Shown: one piece after another, positions 1 to 5,297 of the stretch | How positions within the stretch are numbered: position 1 is the stretch's first letter | How the letters are laid out: the number at the start of each line of letters is the position of its first letter | Translations under genes and position numbers: made by a program | Notes under the pieces: generated by a model | The model's database searches: none | The model's input: only the letters and a program-made list of their open reading frames with translations | What the model was told of the DNA's origin: nothing | NCBI GenBank assembly: GCA_020628755.1 | Contig: JAHDEQ010000085.1 | Span: 1 to 6,566 of the forward strand | DNA from: Saprospiraceae bacterium | GTDB lineage: Bacteria > Bacteroidota > Bacteroidia > Chitinophagales > Saprospiraceae | DNA: 6,566 nucleotides | Direction of reading: 5' to 3'

Positions 1-54
1 CTTTGAGCTTCAATATTAGTGTTTTCTTTTACCCATAGTTTTTACCGTAGTGCC

Positions 55-90
55 AAAAAAGAAGGGATACGATTGCTCGCATCCTTTCTT
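55..90 (-). terminator. Probable intrinsic terminator of the cysteine-rich gene
   Basis: Arms 59-71 and 78-90 form an imperfect 13-bp stem (on either strand one position is a wobble pair and one a mismatch) with a 6-nt loop. Read on the minus strand, the stem runs into TTCTTTTTTGG, a T-rich tract typical of an intrinsic terminator. It lies about 100 bp past the stop codon of the leftward gene at 194-682, so it most likely ends that transcript. A rightward transcript entering from the left edge would meet the same hairpin without a good T tract. Confidence 0.6.
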
Positions 91-193
91 ACAATATTAA
101 AATTGGATTGTATTCGAGTGCCTAAGTAAACGATAAATTTGACTAAACTCATCCTAACTCTTGTCCTCCTACAAATTTAGGAAAACATCTATT

Positions 194-682
194 TTAGTTC
201 TTTTTAGCAACCTTTACGGCTTGTGCTAATTTAGCTTTTTTGCCCTTGCAGCAGTTAGGAGGGCAAGGTATTCCACAACAAGTTTGCTTGTCTGTTTTAC
301 CATCTGCCGATACGGTTTTAGCACAGGCTTTTTGAGAGGTAGCCGTACCTTTTGCTTTACAACATTTTTTAGAATCTGAAACACCTTTAGCGCATTTTCC
401 ATTGGTAGTTTTCATAGCTTCGGCTTTCGCTCCTTTTTTACAACATTTGGAGTTGCTCGCTTTTTTAGAACAAGTACTGGTGCTTGCTGCTTTGGTACAA
501 GACTTTTCGTCTTTTGATACGTTGATGGCTTTGGTAGATGCGGACTTGGTGCAAGTTGCTGATTTTTTTGCACAGCTTGCTGATTTCTTAGCACATACAG
601 GGCTGTTTGATTGAGCATTGATTGATACTGTTGTCAAACCAACAGTAAATACTAGCATAAATACAAACTTCAATAATTTCAT
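194..682 (-). CDS. Secreted cysteine/lysine-rich small protein, unknown function (metal- or thiol-related candidate)
   Basis: The 162-residue product begins with a Sec signal peptide: Lys at 2 and 5, a hydrophobic core at about 6-20, and likely cleavage after INA at residue 23. The mature part of about 139 residues has 16 cysteines (30, 37, 44, 62, 71, 80, 81, 97, 107, 108, 120, 135, 136, 140, 144, 145) and 33 lysines, with no histidine and no aromatic residue. Cysteines occur as degenerate repeats (CAKKSA, CTKSAS, CSKKAS, then CCKK/CCKA pairs), and the chain ends in the denser motif CCGIPCPPNCC at 135-145. This composition resembles metallothionein-like metal binders in general terms, but I recognise no named family. 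It has its own promoter (739-746) and is divergent from a two-component system whose sensor is also cysteine-rich. Inferred roles are periplasmic or extracellular metal sequestration or thiol buffering. The reading frame is well supported by the signal peptide and the regular cysteine pattern; the function is not. Confidence 0.85.
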   Translation of the reverse strand: MKLLKFVFMLVFTVGLTTVSINAQSNSPVCAKKSASCAKKSATCTKSASTKAINVSKDEKSCTKAASTSTCSKKASNSKCCKKGAKAEAMKTTNGKCAKGVSDSKKCCKAKGTATSQKACAKTVSADGKTDKQTCCGIPCPPNCCKGKKAKLAQAVKVAKKN

Positions 683-738
683 GATAAATAAGATTTTAAT
701 TTTTTTCGCTCAGAACTGCTGAGTTACCAGAAGAATTA

Positions 739-746
739 CAAAATTA
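739..746 (-). promoter_or_regulatory. Bacteroidota-type -7 promoter element for the cysteine-rich gene
   Basis: The minus strand reads TAATTTTG, a perfect match to the Bacteroidota -7 consensus TAnnTTTG. Transcription would start near 735, giving a leader of about 50 nt before the ATG at 682. No good TTTG -33 element is visible 19-21 bp further upstream, where the strand reads around ACAGCG. A weak -33 together with adjacent tandem repeats (776-808) suggests that the promoter depends on an activator. The leader contains a small inverted repeat, CTCAG/CTGAG, at 709-723. Confidence 0.5.
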
Positions 747-775
747 TAGCTCTTTGCTTCGCATCGCTGTAGAGA

Positions 776-808
776 ACCTGTTATTCACTTGTTATCTACT
801 TGTTAATT
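776..808. promoter_or_regulatory. Tandem 11-bp-spaced direct repeats, probable OmpR-family regulator site
   Basis: Three 8-mers, ACCTGTTA (776-783), ACTTGTTA (787-794) and ACTTGTTA (798-805), follow each other with exact 11-bp periodicity. OmpR/PhoB-family regulators typically bind as head-to-tail dimers to direct repeats one helical turn apart; the PhoB box is the best-known case. Relative to the predicted start of the leftward cysteine-rich gene (about 735), the array covers about -41 to -73, a usual position for an activator contacting RNA polymerase. The natural candidate protein is the response regulator encoded at 2273-2980. A weak, in-phase half-match (CTGT) sits one turn further left at 767-770. 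Confidence 0.6.
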
Positions 809-838
809 CAAATTTTGGTGAAATTCTTGCGCTCCAAA

Positions 839-860
839 AGCTGTTAAGAACTTGTTATTA
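839..860 (+). promoter_or_regulatory. Second pair of the same 11-bp-spaced repeats, upstream of the kinase operon
   Basis: AGCTGTTA (839-846) and ACTTGTTA (850-857) are again 11 bp apart and match the repeats at 776-805 in at least six of eight positions. They end 17 bp before the candidate -7 element of the histidine kinase gene at 875-883. This placement fits autoregulation of the two-component operon. The pair is 41 bp from the first array, so the two sites are not in the same 11-bp register. Confidence 0.5.
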
Positions 861-874
861 AATGGTTTTTACTT

Positions 875-883
875 TACACTTTG
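875..883 (+). promoter_or_regulatory. Candidate promoter -7 element for the histidine kinase operon
   Basis: TACACTTTG resembles the TAnnTTTG element but has one extra base between TA and TTTG. A TTG-containing -33 candidate lies at 852-854, inside the last ACTTGTTA repeat, with about 20 bp between them. Transcription would begin near 890, about 35 nt before the TTG start at 925. The overlap of the -33 region with a regulator-like repeat leaves both activation and repression possible. Confidence 0.3.
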
Positions 884-924
884 CAGATTTATAAGGAAAT
901 TGATTAATCAAAATTATTTTCATT

Positions 925-2181
925 TTGCAAGATTGGTTTACCAAACATAGAATTCCCATTTTATCTGCGCTTGTAAGCATCACTTTGATTTTGTTGATTT
1001 TATTTCAAATTCAATGGTTGATGACGGCTCAACAAATGATAGAAGAGCAGTTTGACCAAAAGGTCAATCTTGCTTTGGGTAATGCGCTTTCTCATCATAA
1101 TACAAAGTTTGCAAAAGATTTGAGTTTAGAAGATTTCAACTCGTGTTCGGATTGGAAAGAATGCTACTATTATGGTGGGACTGAGCATAAAATTTCAAGA
1201 GAAGAACGAGATAATTTGGAAAAAATGCTCTCCAACTCGATGGCTTGCTTTGGTATAGATGAAGACTATGATGTCGCTTTGGTGAGTCGCAACGAAAAGC
1301 AAAAAAACAACTCTTATAGTTGTTCGCTTAATCCACTCAATGCGCCCGAAGAAGAGCTTCAATTGTGCGTTTCTTTTCCGTGTAAAGAGAAGTATGTTTT
1401 TGATAAAATGATTGTAATGATTGTGCCTGCCATTTTGATTTCACTCTTGTTGGCATTCGTATCATTTTATATTTTAAAAACATTGGCTCAACAAAAAAGA
1501 ATAGCCGAAAACAATATTGACTTCTTCAATAATGCCGCCCACGAATTAAAAACGCCATTGACCAATATCTCGCTGGCACTCAACCTTTTCCATCGTAGAA
1601 ACCCTGAATTTAAAGAAGAGAAATATTTGCAAATCATGAAGCGAGAAAACGCTAAATTGACGAACCAAATTGAACGGGTTTTGTACTTATCAAAAATGGA
1701 AAATGGTGATTATACCTTACAAGAAGAAGAATTGGATTTGAGGGAAATTGTACAAAGTGCCGTACAATACATGGATATGATTCGGGAAGAAAAATGTGCT
1801 ACTATCGAAATGTCATTTCCTTATGAAGCCTGCATGGTCAAAGGCGACCGTTTTCACTTGAGCAATATTTGTATCAATCTGATTGAAAATGCTTTGAAAT
1901 ATTGTGATTTAACGCCTCAAATTAAAATCACGCTGACGGCACTCGACGATAAGTACAAACTCCTTTTTTCGGATAATGGAATTGGTATAAGCAAGTGCGA
2001 CCAAGAACATATTTTTAAGAAATTTCAACGTGTTAATACGGGCGATGTCCAAAATGCCAAAGGCTTTGGCATTGGACTTTCTTATGTCAAAAAAGCCTTA
2101 GAAATGCACCGAGGTTTGATAAAGGTAAGCAGTGAGATTAATAAAGGAAGTCAGTTTGAAATTAGTATTCCAAGAAGCTAA
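925..2181 (+). CDS. Membrane sensor histidine kinase with cysteine-rich periplasmic domain
   Basis: This 418-residue kinase autophosphorylates on a histidine and passes the phosphate to a response regulator, most likely the one encoded next at 2273. Order of parts: transmembrane helix 1 (about 11-32), periplasmic sensor domain (about 33-160), transmembrane helix 2 (about 161-184), a short linker without a recognisable HAMP domain, HisKA with the H box AAHELKTPLT (phospho-acceptor His206), then HATPase_c with N box NLIENALKY (318-326), G1 DNGIGI (350-355), F box FKKFQRV (364-370) and G2 KGFGIGLSYV (379-388). All catalytic motifs look intact. The sensor domain has six cysteines (74, 80, 108, 133, 148, 153) and matches no sensor fold I know by eye; three disulphides or metal ligation are both possible. 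The start is TTG at 925: no in-frame ATG exists between it and the in-frame stop at 901, and ATT at 922 is the only close alternative. The first transmembrane helix follows directly, so little can be missing. Confidence 0.93.
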   Translation: MQDWFTKHRIPILSALVSITLILLILFQIQWLMTAQQMIEEQFDQKVNLALGNALSHHNTKFAKDLSLEDFNSCSDWKECYYYGGTEHKISREERDNLEKMLSNSMACFGIDEDYDVALVSRNEKQKNNSYSCSLNPLNAPEEELQLCVSFPCKEKYVFDKMIVMIVPAILISLLLAFVSFYILKTLAQQKRIAENNIDFFNNAAHELKTPLTNISLALNLFHRRNPEFKEEKYLQIMKRENAKLTNQIERVLYLSKMENGDYTLQEEELDLREIVQSAVQYMDMIREEKCATIEMSFPYEACMVKGDRFHLSNICINLIENALKYCDLTPQIKITLTALDDKYKLLFSDNGIGISKCDQEHIFKKFQRVNTGDVQNAKGFGIGLSYVKKALEMHRGLIKVSSEINKGSQFEISIPRS

Positions 2182-2185
2182 ATGT

Positions 2186-2210
2186 AACCGCCGACTTCAG
2201 TCGGCTGGTT
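2186..2210. repeat. Stable hairpin between kinase and regulator genes
   Basis: AACC-GCCGAC (2186-2195) pairs with GTCGGC-T-GGTT (2200-2210) around a TTCA loop: ten base pairs with one bulged T. It starts five bases after the kinase stop codon and is GC-rich in otherwise AT-rich DNA. No T tract follows, so it is not a standard terminator. It may be an interspersed REP-like palindrome, or a processing or stability element that sets the ratio of regulator to kinase. Confidence 0.6.
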
Positions 2211-2272
2211 CTAAAAATCAGCGAATACAAAAGTCATTCTAGTTCAAAACTCAAAAAACATTAATTCAAAAT

Positions 2273-2980
2273 ATGCAAAAGAAAATACTGATTGTAGAAG
2301 ACGATTTGAATTTGGGCTTTTTGCTAGTTGACTTTTTGCAAGGCGAAGGCTTCTTTGTAAAGTTGTGTCGTGATGGAATGGCGGGCTTACAAGCTGCCGA
2401 AAAAGATATTTTTGATGTCTGTATTTTGGATGTTATGATGCCAAAATTAGATGGTTTTTCCTTGGCAAAAACCCTTCGAAAAAAGGGTTTTCAAACGCCT
2501 TTTCTTTTCCTTACAGCTAAATCTTTGATGGAAGATAAACTTAGAGGTTATGATTTGGGTTGTGAAGATTATATCACCAAACCCTTTCAAGAAGAGGAAC
2601 TTTTGTGTAAAATAAACGTGATTTTGCGGCGTGCCAATTGCAGCAATGCTATTGAAAATCATCCTGGAAGTTTTCAGATTGGAGCTTATACTTTTGAGTA
2701 CGAAAAACAAGAATTGGTTTATCAAGATACTATCTATCGCCTCACGCAAAAAGAAAACGAAGTCCTTCGTTTGCTTTGCCTCCACAAAAACAAAATTTTA
2801 AAACGAGAAGAAGCTGTACAAAATATTTATGGCAAAAAAGACTATTTCTTAGGACGAAGTTTTGATGTTTTCATCTCCAAAATTCGCAAACTTCTCAAAA
2901 ACGACCCTTCCATTAAAATCGAAAATGTGTTTAAAGTTGGTTTCATCCTAAATGTCCAAGAAGAAGAAAAAATGGCTTAG
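2273..2980 (+). CDS. OmpR-family response regulator
   Basis: The 235-residue protein is the probable phosphorylation partner of the upstream kinase and a DNA-binding transcription factor. The receiver domain (about 3-118) has the acidic pocket Glu9, Asp10 and Asp11, phospho-acceptor Asp53 in ILDVMMPKLDG, Thr81 and Lys103 in TKPF. The C-terminal winged helix (about 135-230) shows the family patterns RLTQKENEVLRLL and GRSFDVFISKIRKLL, the latter being the recognition-helix region. Length and layout are normal for the OmpR/PhoB subfamily. The gene starts 91 bp after the kinase stop and is very likely in the same operon. The 11-bp direct repeats at 776-808 and 839-860 are the obvious candidate targets. 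Bacteroidota RprY-type regulators have the same layout, but the match is not specific enough to give a name. Confidence 0.95.
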   Translation: MQKKILIVEDDLNLGFLLVDFLQGEGFFVKLCRDGMAGLQAAEKDIFDVCILDVMMPKLDGFSLAKTLRKKGFQTPFLFLTAKSLMEDKLRGYDLGCEDYITKPFQEEELLCKINVILRRANCSNAIENHPGSFQIGAYTFEYEKQELVYQDTIYRLTQKENEVLRLLCLHKNKILKREEAVQNIYGKKDYFLGRSFDVFISKIRKLLKNDPSIKIENVFKVGFILNVQEEEKMA

Positions 2981-3393
2981 CAACGACGAGAAAATAAGGT
3001 GAACAAGTCATAAATTTACGAATCGTCGAATAAAAAAGGGTTTTAATCCAACAGAACTGCCTTATATTTGTCAATCCTACACTTTTGTATTGTTAATTTT
3101 CATACAAGAGGTAAGACCTTAATTAAATCCTTAACCAAATTATGTAACTGCTTTCCTAAATTTGCGGGAAGAAAAGTGTATATGCAAAGTTTAGTAAAGC
3201 TAATTCATTTAAGCTTAACCAAATTCAATAATTATTGTGTTTATTTATTCTGTTCAAAAAAGCATAAGCCATAACAGTTACAAACGACAAACATTCTTTG
3301 ATTTGTCGCAGTTTGTAACTGCGATACCTTAGGCTCTTAAATTTTTACCTTGAGCGGATTATCTAAACATCTTTATTTTAACCAAATTTCAAT
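2981..3393. other. 413-bp intergenic region, no convincing gene
   Basis: This stretch separates the two-component operon from the lipoprotein gene. It contains the compound palindrome at 3275-3324 and three copies of TTAACCAAATT (3131-3141, 3215-3225, 3378-3388), the last just before the lipoprotein start. A TTG-started 68-codon open frame at 3068-3274 has no recognisable domain, signal peptide or coding character. I see no clear TTTG/TAnnTTTG promoter pair for the downstream gene and no convincing terminator for the upstream operon. A CGACGA/TCGTCG pair (2984-2989 and 3023-3028) has a 33-nt loop and no T tract. Confidence 0.6.
3275..3324. repeat. Compound palindromic element (REP/MITE-like)
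   Basis: The left arm 3275-3291 (17 nt, beginning CAGTTACAAAC) is fully complementary to the right arm 3302-3321 apart from a three-base insertion in the right arm; the loop is 10 nt. The right arm also forms its own 8-bp hairpin, TCGCAGTT-TGT-AACTGCGA, at 3306-3324, so two exclusive structures are possible. No T tract follows. The layout resembles interspersed palindromic repeats found between bacterial genes, but the window holds only this copy. Confidence 0.6.
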
Positions 3394-4935
3394 ATGTCAA
3401 AATTTAAAGTTCTAATTCTTTTATTTGTTGCTTGTACTATCGGATTTATGGCTTGCCAAGAAGCTGGCGGCGGCTTGGTAGCAACCAATGATACGCTCAA
3501 CTCGATTCCTGCCGATGTTTCGAGCGTAACCAAAATCAATGTCCAAAGTTTGATGGATAAAATGGATTTTAAAGCCGTCCAAAAAATGGAATTTTTCCAA
3601 GATGCACTCCAAGAAGCCCGCAAAGAGAGCGAAATCGGTGCTAAAATCATGGAAAATCCTGAAATGTCAGGTATTGACCTTTCCAAAAACATCTACATGG
3701 CCTACGATGTTGACCCCAAAGTCATTGGCAATATTTTTACATATGCGACAGCTTCTATCAAAGACCAAACAGCCTTTGAAGCCATGCTCAAAGAAGGCGG
3801 TGCTGGCGACTTTGAAACTAAAGAAGGATTCAAAATGGTCAAACCAGGTCGCAAACAAGTTGTCGCATGGAACGACGAAATGGCTGTTATTGGCAACAGT
3901 ATGACTTATATGGATTTAGAAAAGTCGGTTGCCAAAGTTTTTACGACCGACAAAGAAAACTCTATTGCTAAAAATGCAAATTTCAAAAAGAGTTTTACAG
4001 GCAAACACGACATCGAAACTTGGGCTGGTACGCATACCATTTCTCAAAATTCAGATGCCAAAATGATGGTGGGTTTTATGAATATCAAGCCCGAAGCCCT
4101 AGAAGGCAATTTCACTTCAGGTTTTATGGATTTTCTGGATGGCGAAATTGCGGGCAAGTCCGATTATAAAATTAATAAAGAATTATCAAAAGACTTGGAT
4201 TTATTTTTTAAAGATAATCCCAAAACAGATTTTGGTAAATATATTCCAGGCGACAATCTTGGTTTTGGAATGACCGCTGCCCTTGACCTCAAGGGCATCA
4301 ACCAAGTGTTGAGCGAACGCCCACAAGCCAAAAGTATGATGAATTTTGGTTTGCGTGAGTACGGTCTCGAATTTGACCAAATTGTTGCAGCTCTTGGAGG
4401 TGATATTATTGTAACTGGATATTCAAATAAAGACAATCCCAACAAAGGTTCGGGCTTGTTTGCTACCAATATTGGCGACCGAGGCGAGTTTGATAAGATC
4501 TTAAAAGTAGCCGTAGATGCAGGTCTTTTGACCAAAGAATCCGATGATAAATATGCGACCAAAATACCTAGTGCAGGATTTTCGGGTGGTGCCAAATTGA
4601 TGATTCACAAAGGTTTGCTTTTTGTATCAGAAGATGGTTCTTTATTAGAAAAAGTAGAAAATGGCGATTTTTCTTCTTCTGATTTGAGCAAAAAAGTAAA
4701 GCGTTTGAGCAGCGACAATATTTTCTCCTTGGCGGCTGATTTCAGTATTTTTAAGGAAGGGATGGACGAACTCCAAAAGTTTGGAGGTCGCTTTTTTGAA
4801 ATCACTACCAATCGCACCAATGCCGATATGAAAATGGAATTTGACGATAAAAAGACCAATAGTCTCAAACAGATTATGGAGCTTATCAACGAAGCCTATC
4901 TTCAAAGTCAAAAAGAGGAAGGCAAGTCCATCTAA
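3394..4935 (+). CDS. DUF4836-like lipoprotein
   Basis: The 513-residue protein starts with a lipoprotein signal peptide: Lys at 3 and 5, a hydrophobic stretch at about 6-19, and a lipobox ending FMAC with the lipidated Cys21. The residues after Cys21 (QEAGGG) do not form a clear acidic surface-export signal, so a periplasm-facing location is more likely than the cell surface. The next segment (IPADVSSVTKINVQSLMDKM, 38-57) matches the start of DUF4836-type proteins of Bacteroidota, in which a motif of this kind opens the globular part. Two segments have a similar pattern, a VVAWNDEMAVIG strand near 155 and an LMIHKGLLFVSED strand near 405, hinting at a duplicated domain. Family function is unknown. 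The gene stands alone between a 413-bp gap and a strong terminator, so it is probably monocistronic. The lipobox supports the ATG at 3394. Confidence 0.8.
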   Translation: MSKFKVLILLFVACTIGFMACQEAGGGLVATNDTLNSIPADVSSVTKINVQSLMDKMDFKAVQKMEFFQDALQEARKESEIGAKIMENPEMSGIDLSKNIYMAYDVDPKVIGNIFTYATASIKDQTAFEAMLKEGGAGDFETKEGFKMVKPGRKQVVAWNDEMAVIGNSMTYMDLEKSVAKVFTTDKENSIAKNANFKKSFTGKHDIETWAGTHTISQNSDAKMMVGFMNIKPEALEGNFTSGFMDFLDGEIAGKSDYKINKELSKDLDLFFKDNPKTDFGKYIPGDNLGFGMTAALDLKGINQVLSERPQAKSMMNFGLREYGLEFDQIVAALGGDIIVTGYSNKDNPNKGSGLFATNIGDRGEFDKILKVAVDAGLLTKESDDKYATKIPSAGFSGGAKLMIHKGLLFVSEDGSLLEKVENGDFSSSDLSKKVKRLSSDNIFSLAADFSIFKEGMDELQKFGGRFFEITTNRTNADMKMEFDDKKTNSLKQIMELINEAYLQSQKEEGKSI

Positions 4936-4957
4936 TTTTGGCTTTAGCTCTTCCTAA

Positions 4958-4994
4958 AAAAGGTGTGTACAGAAATATTCTGTACACACCTTTT
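4958..4994 (+). terminator. Strong intrinsic terminator after the lipoprotein gene
   Basis: Arms 4958-4974 and 4978-4994 (core GGTGTGTACAGAA) are perfectly complementary over 17 bp with a 3-nt ATA loop. The T-rich run 4991-5002, broken by one C, follows on the plus strand, and an A-run precedes the stem, so it could also work leftward. It lies 23 bp after the stop codon at 4935 and insulates the next gene from the lipoprotein transcript. Confidence 0.92.
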
Positions 4995-5297
4995 CTTTTT
5001 TTGTTTAGACAAAACGTGTATCAAATGTTAAATCTACACAAAACACCTACCCTGTTTATGGTATTTTTCCACAATAATCAATGTTTGGTAAAATTATTGC
5101 TGCAAAAAATATGGGTTTCCCTCTCACATTCAACTATTTGAAACACGCACAATTCAGAAGTGACAAACAATTTTTTTTTTATAAACCGAATAACACTTTT
5201 AATTATTGTCATATTCTGAGAAAAGGGTTTTGGGGATTCCAAAACCCTTTTTTTCATTCCTCTCTACTTCCAAAGAACCACTTTATATAATAGTATC
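4995..5297. other. Non-coding stretch between a terminator and the esterase gene
   Basis: About 300 bp without a believable gene: the short plus-strand frames at 4938-5141 and 5081-5290 overlap the terminator structures and encode low-complexity sequence. It contains CAATAAT (5072-5078), which can pair with ATTATTG at 5093-5099 or with a second copy at 5202-5208, a run of ten T at 5171-5180, and a second terminator-like hairpin at 5221-5254. The esterase promoter must lie here, but I find no good TTTG/TAnnTTTG pair. The region may be a regulated leader or encode a small RNA. Confidence 0.5.
5221..5254 (+). terminator. Second intrinsic terminator or attenuator, upstream of the esterase gene
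   Basis: AAAAGGGTTTTGG (5221-5233) and CCAAAACCCTTTT (5239-5251) form a perfect 13-bp stem with a 5-nt loop; the plus strand continues to a run of seven T ending at 5254. Only 43 bp separate it from the esterase ATG at 5298. The upstream lipoprotein gene already has its own terminator, so this hairpin ends either a separate small transcript or the esterase leader. Confidence 0.75.

Noticed and set aside
1..40. Possible C-terminal end of a plus-strand gene entering from the left (open frame to TAG at 38-40)
   Set aside because: Only about 12 codons are visible and nothing distinguishes them from chance.
402..614. 70-codon plus-strand frame opposite the cysteine-rich gene
   Set aside because: It is the reverse complement of a repetitive coding sequence; its Ala/Leu/Phe-rich product mirrors the Lys/Cys/Ser codons on the other strand, while the minus-strand frame has a clear signal peptide.
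776..860. ACYTGTTA repeats considered as a CRISPR or iteron array
   Set aside because: The units are only 11 bp with 3-bp gaps, there are no spacers, and there are no cas or replication genes nearby; operator sites explain them better.
2984..3028. CGACGA/TCGTCG inverted repeat after the regulator gene, considered as the operon terminator
   Set aside because: Only 6 bp of stem, a 33-nt loop and no T tract afterwards; not convincing.
3068..3274. 68-codon plus-strand open frame with a TTG start
   Set aside because: No start signal, domain, signal peptide or coding-like composition; it lies in AT-rich intergenic DNA and ends next to the palindrome at 3275.
4164..4595. 143-codon minus-strand frame
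   Set aside because: It is the antisense shadow of the lipoprotein gene, with no plausible domain or independent start region.
5171..5180. Run of ten T, considered as another terminator
   Set aside because: No stable stem precedes it; only a short TTCAA/TTGAA inverted repeat lies tens of bases upstream.
4938..5290. Two short plus-strand frames (4938-5141 and 5081-5290)
   Set aside because: They run through the terminator hairpins and T tracts, and the products are low-complexity with no conserved features.
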